Positions 35,765-44,732 of a stretch of DNA of 64,000 nucleotides are shown piece by piece. The position numbers were made by a program, and so were the translations under genes. Under the pieces are notes generated by a model. It had not been told where the DNA came from. It saw nothing but the letters and a program-made list of their open reading frames with translations, and made no database searches. The first letter of the stretch is position 1, and each line of letters starts with the position of its first letter. Source of the stretch: Syntrophales bacterium (lineage in GTDB: Bacteria > Desulfobacterota > Syntrophia > Syntrophales > UBA2210); NCBI GenBank assembly GCA_023230565.1, contig JALNXD010000001.1, forward strand, positions 62,001 to 126,000. The letters are read 5' to 3'.

Positions 35765-36312
35765 GCAAACCACGCAATGCCGACCCGGTAAAGTTAATAT
35801 CGAGCATTTTCTCCTCTGAAAAATATCTGATTAATGAGGCAGTAAAATTGCTGATGGGAAGATTCGGCCCTATAGATTTTGCAACTGAATTTATCCCCTT
35901 CGAATATACATCTTATTATGCCGATGAGATGGGATTTAACCAAAAAAGACGTTTCATTTCTTTTAAAAAGCTTATCAATCCAGATGCTTTGCCGAAAATT
36001 AAATTAATAACCAATGAGATTGAAAAAGATTATTCCGAAGGAGGAAAACGAAAAATAAATATAGATCCTGGTTACATTTCACTAGGCAACATGATTCTTG
36101 CAACAGGGAAACCGTATGCCCACAGACCCTACTTAAAAAAAGGTATCTATGCCGATTTGACTCTCATTTACAAAAAAGGAGGTTTCCAGCCGCTCGAATG
36201 GACGTATCCAGATTACAGGGAGGCTGAAATTTTGCAAATGCTCGCCGTACTCAGAGGCAAATATTTAATTGATCTTTTAAAAACAAAAAAGGAGGCGCCG
36301 AAAACGGAATGA
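35761..36312 (+). CDS. DUF4416 family protein
   Basis: Conserved 183-residue protein of unknown function. It begins with PxPVKLI-like NADPVKLISSIFSSEKYL and contains FGPIDFATEFIPFEYTSYYADEMG and a C-terminal KGGFQPLEWTYPDYRE, which mark the DUF4416 family common in Desulfobacterota. The family nearly always stands immediately upstream of yicC and gmk, as here; the yicC start overlaps its stop by four bases. In-frame upstream codons are blocked by a TGA at 35740, so ATG 35761 is the only sensible start. Confidence 0.85.
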   Translation: MSKPRNADPVKLISSIFSSEKYLINEAVKLLMGRFGPIDFATEFIPFEYTSYYADEMGFNQKRRFISFKKLINPDALPKIKLITNEIEKDYSEGGKRKINIDPGYISLGNMILATGKPYAHRPYLKKGIYADLTLIYKKGGFQPLEWTYPDYREAEILQMLAVLRGKYLIDLLKTKKEAPKTE

Positions 36313-37193
36313 TAAAAAGCATGACCGGGTATGGCAGGGCGGAATCAATTCTGGATGGCAAAAAGATTGTCACGGAAATCAAATCTTTGAATCACAGAAA
36401 TCTTGAGATCAGCATCCGCCTTCCCAACAGTTTTAGTTCGCTGGAGATACCTATTAAAAAAGAGATAGCTGAAACTCTGTCGCGAGGGAGAGTGGAAGTT
36501 TCCTTGCGTTTCGATGCGGACCACGCACCGGTGGAAGGTGACACTCTTTTTGTTAATTTACCTTTGATACGCAGTTATTACAAAGCGTTAACCGAGATAA
36601 AAAAAGAATTTGGCCTTGAGGATCCAATCTCTCTGGAAACAATTGCAAATGTCAAAAACGGGATATTTGCCGCCGAGCCTCAACCTGACCAGGAAAAGAT
36701 GTGGCCTGCGATCAGGGATATGATTTTGAAGGCGGTGCATGCAATGACCATGATGAAGATAAAGGAAGGGGAACTTCTATACAAAGATTTTTTTCACAGA
36801 ATAGATCTTATCGAGTCTCACCTGGATTCTTTGAATTCAAGAGCTCCTTACGTTTTAGAAGAATATCGGAGCCGGCTTTCCGACAGGATCAGTGAATTGA
36901 CAGAAGGTATAGAAATTGACCAACTGCGACTATCCCAGGAAATTGCTCTCATGTCTGAAAAAAGCGACATAACTGAAGAAATTGTCCGTCTTGGAAGCCA
37001 TATGCATCAGGTGAAAGATTTATTGGAAAGTTCCGAACCCGTTGGCAGGAAAATGGATTTTATATTCCAGGAAATGCATCGCGAAATAAACACAATAGGC
37101 TCAAAAAGCAGTGATTTTGAAATCTCCCGAAATGTAATCGAAATTAAAACCGAACTTGCCAAGTTGCGGGAACAGGTACAAAATATTGAATAA
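36309..37193 (+). CDS. yicC: YicC family endoribonuclease-like protein
   Basis: 294-residue protein of the YicC family, reported in E. coli to act as an RNase promoting sRNA turnover. N-terminal motif is MIKSMTGYGRAE with KSLNHRNLEISIRLP; the C-terminal DUF1732 region ends with the highly conserved EEIVRLGSHMHQ, GRKMDFIFQEMHREINTIGSKS and VIEIKTELAKLREQVQN. Overlaps the DUF4416 gene by four bases and lies 71 bp upstream of gmk. Confidence 0.95.
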   Translation: MIKSMTGYGRAESILDGKKIVTEIKSLNHRNLEISIRLPNSFSSLEIPIKKEIAETLSRGRVEVSLRFDADHAPVEGDTLFVNLPLIRSYYKALTEIKKEFGLEDPISLETIANVKNGIFAAEPQPDQEKMWPAIRDMILKAVHAMTMMKIKEGELLYKDFFHRIDLIESHLDSLNSRAPYVLEEYRSRLSDRISELTEGIEIDQLRLSQEIALMSEKSDITEEIVRLGSHMHQVKDLLESSEPVGRKMDFIFQEMHREINTIGSKSSDFEISRNVIEIKTELAKLREQVQNIE

Positions 37194-37264
37194 AGCTCTG
37201 GGCTGAGCAATTAGCATAAGAAGGAAAAATCGTGAAATTAAATGAAAGGAGCCATTGAAATATA

Positions 37265-37894
37265 TTGGCTGATAAAAAAAACGGGTTTCTGATGATCGTT
37301 TCAGCACCTTCTGGAACGGGGAAAACAACCCTCTGCAGATTGCTTCTAAAATCCGAGCCGGAAATAACCTTTTCTGTCTCCTATACCACACGGTCCCAAA
37401 GAGCAGGAGAGATAGACGGAAAAGATTATCATTTTATCTCAAATGAAGAGTTCAAGAGGATGGATGAAAATGGTGATTTTTTAGAAACTGAAGCGATATT
37501 CAATCATTTTTACGGCACCTCTGGAAAAGATATTAATAAATCTCTGGCAAAAGGGAAAAACATTCTTCTCGATGTGGATACGAAAGGCGCGAAGAATTTG
37601 AAGCACACTTGTCCCGAGGGGGTATTCGTTTTCATTTTACCGCCTTCCCTTGGTACACTGAAGAGACGCCTTGCAAAACGAGGCTCGGAAGACGAAAAAA
37701 ATATAAGGCTTCGCATGGAGAAAGCCTGTGAGGAAATTCACGAAAATCATTGGTATGATTATGTCATCGTCAATGATATAATCAATGACTCGCTGGAGGC
37801 GCTAAAATCCATATATATTGCGGAAAAACACAGAAGAAAAAGGCAAACAGAAGTAATTGAAAAGATAATCCGTTCAAAAAGAGGAGGCATTTAG
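37265..37894 (+). CDS. gmk: Guanylate kinase
   Basis: Phosphorylates GMP to GDP. The 209-residue protein has P-loop MIVSAPSGTGKTTLCRLL, GMP-binding SYTTRSQRAGEIDGKDYHF and DVDTKGAKNL. The annotated start is a TTG at 37265, 13 bases after AAGGAG, which is a long spacing; the frame has no ATG before the P-loop apart from Met10, so initiation may be weak or use another codon. The remA/DUF370 gene often found between yicC and gmk is absent. rpoZ follows four bases later. Confidence 0.94.
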   Translation: MADKKNGFLMIVSAPSGTGKTTLCRLLLKSEPEITFSVSYTTRSQRAGEIDGKDYHFISNEEFKRMDENGDFLETEAIFNHFYGTSGKDINKSLAKGKNILLDVDTKGAKNLKHTCPEGVFVFILPPSLGTLKRRLAKRGSEDEKNIRLRMEKACEEIHENHWYDYVIVNDIINDSLEALKSIYIAEKHRRKRQTEVIEKIIRSKRGGI

Positions 37895-37898
37895 AACA

Positions 37899-38171
37899 AT
37901 GGCACGAGTTACCGTAGAAGATTCTCTAAAGAAAGCGAAAAACAGATTCGCGCTTACCATTTTGACTGTTCAGCGGGTCAGGCAATTATATAAAGGCTCG
38001 GCACCGCTTTCCGAGAAAAAGAACAATCGGGAAGTCGTAACCGCTTTGAGGGAGATTGCCGAAGGAAAGGTTACTTACGCCAGTCCCGAATATCTGAGCC
38101 GTTTGAATGAAGGGCTGAAACAAATTACCCATGAATCCGAATTTGTCGGAACGGAAGATGAACTCGATTAG
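37899..38171 (+). CDS. rpoZ: DNA-directed RNA polymerase subunit omega
   Basis: Small RNA polymerase subunit (90 aa). Starts MARVTVEDSLKKAKNRFALT and has RVRQLYKGS and NNREVVTALREIAEGKV, the family pattern. GGAGG lies nine bases upstream of ATG 37899. Its 3' end overlaps pyrF by 14 bp. The gmk-rpoZ order is the usual one. Confidence 0.95.
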   Translation: MARVTVEDSLKKAKNRFALTILTVQRVRQLYKGSAPLSEKKNNREVVTALREIAEGKVTYASPEYLSRLNEGLKQITHESEFVGTEDELD

Positions 38172-38904
38172 CAGCGGAAAAAAAAGACTGATCTTTGCCC
38201 TTGATATAGGTAACAATTTAGAAAGCATCCTCGAATGGGTTTCCCTTCTAAAGGATCATGTGGGCATGTTCAAAGTCGGGAAAGAGGCATTCACCCGCTT
38301 TGGACCTTTATTGATAAAGGAAATTTCGGATCTTGGCGCCGCCGTATTTCTTGATTTGAAATTTCACGATATCCCCAATACAGTTGCGCGTGCAGCTGAA
38401 GCAGCTGTCCGGCTAAAAGTTTCTATGCTCAATGTCCATGCCCTCGGGGGATATGAAATGATGAATCGGACGGCTGAAGCTGTCCGCATGATTTCACAAA
38501 AAGAAAAAATACCGCACCCGGATATATTGGCAGTAACTGTACTGACAAGCCTGGATGACAGTGATTTGAAAACTCTGGGCTTCAACTGCACTGCAGACAT
38601 TCTCGCAGGCAGACTCGCAAAAATGGCTCAAAATGCAGGCCTTTCAGGAGTTGTTGCTTCCGCTCAGGATGTTCGTACATTGCGTAACATCTGCGGGAAG
38701 AATTTTATCATAGTGACTCCGGGCATAAGAGTCGCGGAAGAAATCAGAGAGGATGATCAGAAAAGAACCATGACCGCAAAAGAGGCAATAAAGGCCGGCG
38801 CCGATTTCATTGTTGTCGGACGGCCCATAAGAACGGCCGACGATCCTGTTGCTATGGCGGAAAAAATCAATGCGGAAATCAATGAAGGACTGGCTGCATT
38901 ATAA
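38158..38904 (+). CDS. pyrF: Orotidine 5'-phosphate decarboxylase
   Basis: Last step of UMP synthesis. The 248-residue TIM-barrel protein carries the catalytic signature VFLDLKFHDIPNTVARA, ALDIGN at strand one, VTPGIR and the phosphate loop FIVVGRPIRTADDP. ATG 38158 lies within the end of rpoZ and is the start that leaves only a short basic N-terminus. It is followed immediately by rlmB. Confidence 0.96.
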   Translation: MNSISSGKKRLIFALDIGNNLESILEWVSLLKDHVGMFKVGKEAFTRFGPLLIKEISDLGAAVFLDLKFHDIPNTVARAAEAAVRLKVSMLNVHALGGYEMMNRTAEAVRMISQKEKIPHPDILAVTVLTSLDDSDLKTLGFNCTADILAGRLAKMAQNAGLSGVVASAQDVRTLRNICGKNFIIVTPGIRVAEEIREDDQKRTMTAKEAIKAGADFIVVGRPIRTADDPVAMAEKINAEINEGLAAL

Positions 38905-39699
38905 ATGATATCCATGCAGACCATTTACGGAATTCATCCCGTCCTCGAATCGCTCAAATCAGGCGGCAAAGGAATTGAAAGACTGATTCTTGCTCATGGA
39001 AAAAAAGGAGAGGCCGTAAAGGAGATCTTAAATCTTGCGGCGCAGAAACATATTGCAATCGAATACAAAGACAGAAGTTATATTGACAAAATTGTACCGA
39101 CCAAACGGCATCAGGGAATAGTCTGTTTTTGCAAAGAATTCAAGTACAGATCTTTTTACAAAATTATCGAGGATGTCACATCATCGGAAAAAGGCGGTTT
39201 TATATTGATCCTTGATTCGGTTATGGATCCTCAAAACCTCGGATCCTTAATACGGAGCGGGCACTGTTTCGGCGCCAATGCCGTGGTGATTCCCAAAAAT
39301 AGAGCTGCCTCAGTTACCCCCGCAGTTGTAAAGGCTTCAGCTGGATGTGCAGAATACATATCTGTTTCACAGGTGACAAATATCGCAACGACATTGGATC
39401 TGCTGAAAAGAGAAGGCTTCTGGATTTATGGAACCGATGTCAAAGAAGGGAAGAATATAGCGCAATTCGATTTCAGCGGTCGCATTGGTGTGGTGCTGGG
39501 CGGCGAGGGGAGCGGATTGAGACCGCTGGTCAGACAGAAATGCGATTTCATGATATCAATTCCTATGGAGGGGAAAATCGATTCGCTGAACGTGTCAGTA
39601 GCAGGGGGCATACTTCTTTACGAAATAATGAAAAGCCGCACCTCTGCCTGCGACATGGTCCGTCCTCAGTCGCCCGGCCGGAAAAATGAGATTTACTAA
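38905..39699 (+). CDS. rlmB: 23S rRNA (guanosine-2'-O-)-methyltransferase RlmB-like
   Basis: SPOUT-class methyltransferase of the TrmH family. The 264-residue protein has an N-terminal substrate-binding domain (YGIHPVLESLKSG) and the knot domain with LDSVMDPQNLGSLIRSGHCFGANAVV, LGGEGSGL and SIPMEGKIDSLNVSVAGGI, the three TrmH motifs. The N-terminal domain favours RlmB (G2251 of 23S rRNA). It starts directly after the pyrF stop codon. Confidence 0.9.
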   Translation: MISMQTIYGIHPVLESLKSGGKGIERLILAHGKKGEAVKEILNLAAQKHIAIEYKDRSYIDKIVPTKRHQGIVCFCKEFKYRSFYKIIEDVTSSEKGGFILILDSVMDPQNLGSLIRSGHCFGANAVVIPKNRAASVTPAVVKASAGCAEYISVSQVTNIATTLDLLKREGFWIYGTDVKEGKNIAQFDFSGRIGVVLGGEGSGLRPLVRQKCDFMISIPMEGKIDSLNVSVAGGILLYEIMKSRTSACDMVRPQSPGRKNEIY

Positions 39700-39740
39700 A
39701 CGGAATTTATGCGTTCTCATAACAGCAAGGAGGATCTGGC

Positions 39741-40949
39741 ATGCCTGAATACGTCTGGGTTGGACTCACAAAGAGAAAGGAAGAAAAGAATGGAGAAATT
39801 GAGGCGCCTGATGAAGCGGCGGTAAGGATACAGCTCAGACGTCAAGGAATCAGACCCGTCAGCATTAAGAAGAAACCGAAGGACCTCCTTGAAAATGTGC
39901 CTTTTTTTAAGGAAAAAGTAAAGGAAAAGGATGTAGTCATATTTGCGAGACAGTTTGCAACTATGATTAATGCCGGCTTACCTATAATTCAGTGTCTCGA
40001 CCTGCTTTCGGAGGAGGAACCGAATAAAACTTTCAAGAAAATAGTGCAAACAATAAAAGATGATATAGAAGGAGGCATTTCGCTCTCCGAGGCGGTTGCC
40101 AAGTATCCGGAAGTATTTGATGATCTCTTTGTAAATCTCGTTGCTGCCGGCGAAGCCGGCGGCATCCTGGACGTAATTCTCAACAGGCTTTCCAGTTACA
40201 TGGAAAAAGCAATGAAACTAAAGTCAAAGGTAAAAGGCGCGATGACCTATCCTGCAAGCGTTCTCGTAATTTCAATAGGCGTCGTTGTGCTTCTTCTTTA
40301 TAAAGTAGTCCCCGTATTTGTGGACATGTTCTCCGGTATGGGATCAGCACTCCCTGGACCAACTCAGCTGCTTGTAAATGCAAGTGAATTCGTTCAGAGT
40401 TATATACTCTACATGGCTGTTGCAGCAGGTTTTCTGATATTTTTATTCAAAAAATATTATAAGACCGAAAGAGGGGAACTGCAAGTAGACAGCCTGATCC
40501 TTAAAGCACCCGTTTTTGGCGATCTTCTCAAAAAAGTGGCCGTGGCCAAATTCTCACGGACATTATCTACAATGATAAGCAGCGGCGTACCTATTCTGGA
40601 CGGGCTTGAAATCGTCAGCAAAACGGCAGGAAACAAAGTAGTCGAAAATTCTCTCATGGCGACCAGAAAAAGTATCAGCGAAGGAAAAACTATTGCTGAA
40701 CCACTCGCAGCAACCGGCATCTTCCCCTCGATGGTCGTGTCAATGATAGGAGTGGGAGAAAACACGGGCGCTCTGGATGCAATGCTTGCAAAGATAGCAG
40801 ACTTCTATGATGATGAAGTCGATGCTGCCGTGGATGCTCTTACCTCTCTTTTGGAACCTTTCATGATGGTCTTTCTTGGCGGTATAGTAGGGGGCATGTT
40901 GATCGCACTATATCTTCCCATTTTTTCAATGGCGGGAGCAGTGGGCTAA
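39741..40949 (+). CDS. pilC: Type II secretion/type IV pilus inner-membrane platform protein (PilC/GspF)
   Basis: Membrane platform protein of a type IV pilus or type II secretion system, 402 aa. N-terminal PEYVWVGLTKRKEEKNGEIEA, two homologous T2SSF domains (first with FARQFATMINAGLPIIQCLDLL, second with FSRTLSTMISSGVPILDGLEIV) and three membrane helices, the standard layout. AAGGAGG precedes the ATG. No other pilus genes are nearby; an isolated pilC is unusual, and the rest of the system must be encoded elsewhere. The protein resembles PilC more than GspF through its N-terminal segment. Confidence 0.92.
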   Translation: MPEYVWVGLTKRKEEKNGEIEAPDEAAVRIQLRRQGIRPVSIKKKPKDLLENVPFFKEKVKEKDVVIFARQFATMINAGLPIIQCLDLLSEEEPNKTFKKIVQTIKDDIEGGISLSEAVAKYPEVFDDLFVNLVAAGEAGGILDVILNRLSSYMEKAMKLKSKVKGAMTYPASVLVISIGVVVLLLYKVVPVFVDMFSGMGSALPGPTQLLVNASEFVQSYILYMAVAAGFLIFLFKKYYKTERGELQVDSLILKAPVFGDLLKKVAVAKFSRTLSTMISSGVPILDGLEIVSKTAGNKVVENSLMATRKSISEGKTIAEPLAATGIFPSMVVSMIGVGENTGALDAMLAKIADFYDDEVDAAVDALTSLLEPFMMVFLGGIVGGMLIALYLPIFSMAGAVG

Positions 40950-41009
40950 AAAAAACCAAGTGGTACGAGAACTTATTGATCTTCCACTTTAGGGGCATGA
41001 GATTGCAAA

Positions 41010-41028
41010 TGCCGGTGTGGCCCCGGCA
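41010..41028. repeat. GC-rich REP-like hairpin, copy B
   Basis: TGCCGGTGTGGCCCCGGCA has a TGCCGG/CCGGCA stem with a seven-base loop. It differs from the copy at 11001-11019 mainly at one loop base and one end base. It is preceded by GGGGCATGAGATT, a segment that resembles repeats at about 47.4 and 62.2-62.3 kb. Confidence 0.5.
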
Positions 41029-41049
41029 TATGAAGCGTACAATAAGAAA

Positions 41050-41126
41050 TGGTCGGGATGGCGCGATTTGAACGCGCGACTCCTGCGTCCCGAACGCAGT
41101 GCCCTACCAGGCTGGGCCACATCCCG
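41050..41126 (-). tRNA. tRNA-Pro (anticodon CGG)
   Basis: Reading the minus strand from 41126 gives an acceptor stem CGGGATG paired with CATCCCG, D-arm GCCCAGCCTGGTAGGGC, anticodon stem CTGCG/CGCAG with loop TTCGGGA (anticodon CGG), variable AGGAGTC region and T-arm GCGCGTTCAAATCGCGC, ending in an encoded CCA (41050-41052). All four arms pair fully. The 77-nt length is normal and no intron is present. Decodes CCG. Confidence 0.95.
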
Positions 41127-41212
41127 ACATGCGAGAGGTTCAATTATAAAATTTAAAGAGAAATGTCCATAAAAAAATAGATGGAAAAAGAAATACACGC
41201 TAATTGCCTGCA

Positions 41213-41241
41213 TTGCACACCCTGCTGATACATGTTATAGT
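41213..41241 (+). promoter_or_regulatory. Possible promoter for the DUF1178 gene
   Basis: TATAGT (41236-41241, five of six -10 bases) lies 17 bases after TTGCAC (41213-41218, three of six -35 bases) and 33 bases before the GTG start of the DUF1178 gene. The tRNA gene upstream is on the opposite strand, so a separate promoter is needed here. Confidence 0.4.
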
Positions 41242-41273
41242 ATGCCAAATTTTAGAGAAGGAGTAAAGCTTTT

Positions 41274-41687
41274 GTGATAATTTATGATCTAGCCTGTCAG
41301 GACGGCCACAAATTTGAAGGGTGGTTTAAAGATAGGGCTTCTTTTGAAGAACAGAAGAAAAAAAGACTAATTATCTGTCCTGCCTGCGGCAGCTACGATA
41401 TCGATATGATTCCATCATCAGTTTCGATCGTAGGAAAGGGAACTCAAGAGATAGATACCAAACATCATTCCGAATCTTCTTTCATAAGCCTGAAGATGCT
41501 CAATGACTTTATAGATAAAAATTTTGATAATGTCGGAGACCGCTTTGCAGAAGTAGCTCTCAAGATGCATAAAGGCGAGGAACAAAAGCGGAATATAAAA
41601 GGCGTAACCACTAAAGCTGAAGAAGAAACACTCAAAGAAGAAGGTGTACAGTTCATCAAGGTTCCCTCACCAAAATTTAACAGTTGA
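41274..41687 (+). CDS. DUF1178 family zinc-ribbon protein
   Basis: 137-residue protein of a conserved proteobacterial family with no known function. The family pattern is MIIYDLACQDGHKFEGWFKD at the N-terminus, a short zinc ribbon with one CPACGS pair plus an early Cys, and the tail motif VGDRFAEVALKMHKGEEQKRNIKG. It starts with GTG after AAGGAG. It stands 65 bp upstream of the cysteine synthase-CysRS fusion gene. Confidence 0.85.
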   Translation: MIIYDLACQDGHKFEGWFKDRASFEEQKKKRLIICPACGSYDIDMIPSSVSIVGKGTQEIDTKHHSESSFISLKMLNDFIDKNFDNVGDRFAEVALKMHKGEEQKRNIKGVTTKAEEETLKEEGVQFIKVPSPKFNS

Positions 41688-41752
41688 TCATCAAACGGAA
41701 AAACGGTACTTCCCGGGGGTCGAAGTGCGCCCCTTTTTATAAAATAGAGACC

Positions 41753-44062
41753 ATGGAAAAAAGATATAACAATGTACTTGATTTAATCGGCAATACGCCT
41801 CTGGTGAAAATCAATGCACTCAATCCTTATAAAAATGTGACAATCTTAGCCAAATTGGAAGGCACAAATCCTGGAGGGTCGATTAAAGACAGAACTGCGC
41901 TCTATATGATTGAACGAGCCGAGGAACGGGGTGTCCTGACAAAAAACAAGATAATTATAGAAGCTACGAGCGGAAATACAGGAATTGGGCTTGCCATAGT
42001 AGCAGCTGCGAAAGGCTACCGTCTCATATTGGCCATGGCGGAAAATGCCAGCGATGAACGCAAAAAGATTCTCAGAGCTATGGGAGCCGAGCTTCTGTTT
42101 ACACCGGCACACCTGAGTACCGACGGAGCAATTGAAAAAATATACGAAATGCTTCGCCAGTCACCTGACAAATATTTCATGCCTGATCAGTTCAATAGCC
42201 CGGATAATATTATGGCCCACTATTGTGGTACGGCGGAAGAAATATGGTGCCAAACGGAAGGAAATGTTACGGCGGTTGTCGCCACACTGGGAACATCGGG
42301 CACTGCCATGGGTGTGGCAAAAAGGTTGAAAGAATTAAAAGCATCAATAGAAATAATTGGCGTGGAACCATATCTCAGACACAAAATTCAGGGGCTAAAA
42401 AATATGAAGGAATCGTATCGCCCCGGCATCTTCGACAGAAAATTTTTGGATGAAAAGATAAACATAACTGACGAAGACGCTTTTAAAATGGCTAGAAAGC
42501 TGGCTCAAATAGAAGGACTTTTTGTCGGGATGAGTTCAGGTGCGGCCATGCATGTCGCACTGGAGAAAGCAGGTAAAATGAAAGAGGGCATTATTGTCGC
42601 TATCTTTCCTGATCGGGGTGAACGGTACCTCAGCACTGAGCTTTTTTCCAATAAAGAGGAAACCTCTCTTCAAATTTACAATACATTAAATCGATCTAAA
42701 GAGTCATTTAAACCCCTCAACAGGTCGCGGGTGCTCATGCATTCCTGCGGACCCTCGGTCCATGATGTCCCTCATATAGGAACCTACAGGCGGTTCATTG
42801 TTGCCGACTTGATCATGCGATACTTGAAATATAAGGATTTCGATGTGCGCCATGAGATCAATATTATCGACATGGCAGACCGTTCAGTCAAGGGTGCCGA
42901 TCAGGCTCAAATTCCAATTGAAACGTATACAGAGCAATATATAAAGGCTTTTTTTGCCGATGTCAAAGCGCTCAACATAAGCGAAGACATTCAGTACCCA
43001 AAGGCAAGCGAAAATGTGGAATCGATGATCTTTCTTGCTGAAAAACTGGTCGAAAAAGGATTTGCGTATGAAAAATTACGGTCGGTATATTTCGATATAT
43101 CCAGACTAGATGATTATGGCGTCCTGTCAAATATCGATCTCGGGCGCGTCCGCCACAAGCATACGATCGACCAGGATGAATACGAAAAAGACAGCCCCGT
43201 CGATTTTACACTACTTAAACGCTCTACGCTGGCGGAACTTAAAAAAGGAATTTACTTCAAAACGAAATGGGGCAATGTAAGACCTAGCTGGCATCTCGAG
43301 TGTGCCGCCATCGCACGCAAATATCTGGCCGATACCTTCGATATATTCGTATCAGGATCGGATATCATATTCCCTCACTGTGAAAATGTCATGGCCATAG
43401 GAAAGGCAGCCACCGGGAAAACCCCGGCGCGTTATTGGATGCACGCTGAAATTGTAATGCGTGACGGAAAGAAAATGTCACGTTCTCTGGATAATACTTT
43501 TACCATCGGTGATCTTCTTAAAAATGGATACACGGGTAAAGAGCTTCGATATTTTCTCATAAGTTCCCATTACCGTAAACCGCTTAACTTTTCTTTCGGT
43601 GCTCTCGATACATCCAAGAATTCGGTACGAAGACTCAACAATTTTATTCAGAAACTCATTCGCACGATACCCGGAAAGGGGAACTCCGAACTGGACCAGC
43701 ATGTATATGACGTCAGGAAGTCCTTTTTCGAGGCAATGGATGACGATTTTAATATTTCGGGCGCCCTGGCAGCGATATTTTCTTTTGTCAAAACCGTGCA
43801 CCCGATGCTTTCCGAACAAGGCCTTTCTCAAAGCCAACTTGACGCAGTTATAGAAGTCCTGAAAAAAATTGATGATGTGCTTGGTATTATGGATTTCCAG
43901 GAAACGGAACTGGAAAAAAAAGTTGAGGATCTGATTCAGCAGCGCGATCTTGCAAGAAAAACTGCTCGCTGGGAGGAAGCGGACAGAATCCGGCAGGAAC
44001 TTGCGAAAAAGGGGATCAGGCTTCAGGATACGCCTGACGGAACTCTCTGGAGCATGAACTGA
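41753..44062 (+). CDS. Cysteine synthase-cysteinyl-tRNA synthetase fusion protein
   Basis: A single 769-residue frame joins two enzymes. Residues about 1-305 are a PLP-dependent cysteine synthase: NPGGSIKDRTA with the PLP lysine at 45, ATSGNTGIGLA, and phosphate loop GTSGTAMG. Residues about 325-769 are a class I CysRS: CGPSVHDVPHIGTYRR (HIGT at 341-344 instead of HIGH), WHLEC, a KMSRS loop at 574-578 and the DALR-type helical end. Of the four usual zinc ligands, Cys332, Cys517 and His542 can be placed, but the last glutamate of the HHENE motif is Val546 (HCENV). ATG 41753 was chosen; a GGGG/CCCC hairpin with a T-run lies just upstream. Cysteine could be made and charged in one protein. Confidence 0.9.
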   Translation: MEKRYNNVLDLIGNTPLVKINALNPYKNVTILAKLEGTNPGGSIKDRTALYMIERAEERGVLTKNKIIIEATSGNTGIGLAIVAAAKGYRLILAMAENASDERKKILRAMGAELLFTPAHLSTDGAIEKIYEMLRQSPDKYFMPDQFNSPDNIMAHYCGTAEEIWCQTEGNVTAVVATLGTSGTAMGVAKRLKELKASIEIIGVEPYLRHKIQGLKNMKESYRPGIFDRKFLDEKINITDEDAFKMARKLAQIEGLFVGMSSGAAMHVALEKAGKMKEGIIVAIFPDRGERYLSTELFSNKEETSLQIYNTLNRSKESFKPLNRSRVLMHSCGPSVHDVPHIGTYRRFIVADLIMRYLKYKDFDVRHEINIIDMADRSVKGADQAQIPIETYTEQYIKAFFADVKALNISEDIQYPKASENVESMIFLAEKLVEKGFAYEKLRSVYFDISRLDDYGVLSNIDLGRVRHKHTIDQDEYEKDSPVDFTLLKRSTLAELKKGIYFKTKWGNVRPSWHLECAAIARKYLADTFDIFVSGSDIIFPHCENVMAIGKAATGKTPARYWMHAEIVMRDGKKMSRSLDNTFTIGDLLKNGYTGKELRYFLISSHYRKPLNFSFGALDTSKNSVRRLNNFIQKLIRTIPGKGNSELDQHVYDVRKSFFEAMDDDFNISGALAAIFSFVKTVHPMLSEQGLSQSQLDAVIEVLKKIDDVLGIMDFQETELEKKVEDLIQQRDLARKTARWEEADRIRQELAKKGIRLQDTPDGTLWSMN

Positions 44063-44228
44063 GCAATAACAAGGCTGAAGACAGTCTACCCGCACCTGCA
44101 GGTATTGCAAATTCTTTCACCCGCTATTGGTCTTGTCAAAGAGCATTAAGATACGTACAATGAAATGTATTAAGCGCAGAAGTAATAAAATTTGAATTTT
44201 TAGCGGCTTTGCCAAAGGAAGATAAATC

Positions 44229-44621
44229 ATGACACTGAGCAAGTACTTTGAAACGGTGGACGGTCTCGGTATACTTTCAACTGCCGATTCATCAGGAAAA
44301 GTCAATTCGGCAGTATATGGCAGACCACATTTCATCGATGAAGAAACAGTTGCATTCATAATGGCCGAACGTCTGACTTATTCAAATCTTCAGTCAAACC
44401 GGTCAGCTCTTTATATCTTCAAAGAATCGGGAAATAAATACATCGGAAGAAGACTCTATCTGACCAAGATAAATGAAAGCAGCAACGAAGAAATCATTGA
44501 GGAGATCAGAAGGAAGCCTCATTATCGACAGGATTATAAGAAAGACCCGGGCGATCAGAAACATCTTGTTTACTTTCACATCGACCGGATACTCCCTCTT
44601 GTAGGAAGTTCAACTCTCTGA
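44229..44621 (+). CDS. Pyridoxamine 5'-phosphate oxidase-fold flavin-binding protein
   Basis: 130-residue split-barrel protein of the PNPOx-like family. It has the strand pattern LGILSTADSSGKVNSAVYGRP, ETVAFIMAE, and SNLQSNRSALYIF, which form the flavin-binding barrel in relatives. The substrate is unknown; many such proteins bind FMN, F420 or haem. A second protein of this fold is encoded at 46.3 kb on the other strand. Confidence 0.78.
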   Translation: MTLSKYFETVDGLGILSTADSSGKVNSAVYGRPHFIDEETVAFIMAERLTYSNLQSNRSALYIFKESGNKYIGRRLYLTKINESSNEEIIEEIRRKPHYRQDYKKDPGDQKHLVYFHIDRILPLVGSSTL

Positions 44622-44732
44622 AGTGCTGTCCGGTTACACGTGTATTCCATGGAGACGTAAGATGCTGCATGCACTGTATCTTTCTTTCGATAAAAGCAGC
44701 ATCGGCAACTGTAGAAGCTTTCTAATGAGATT

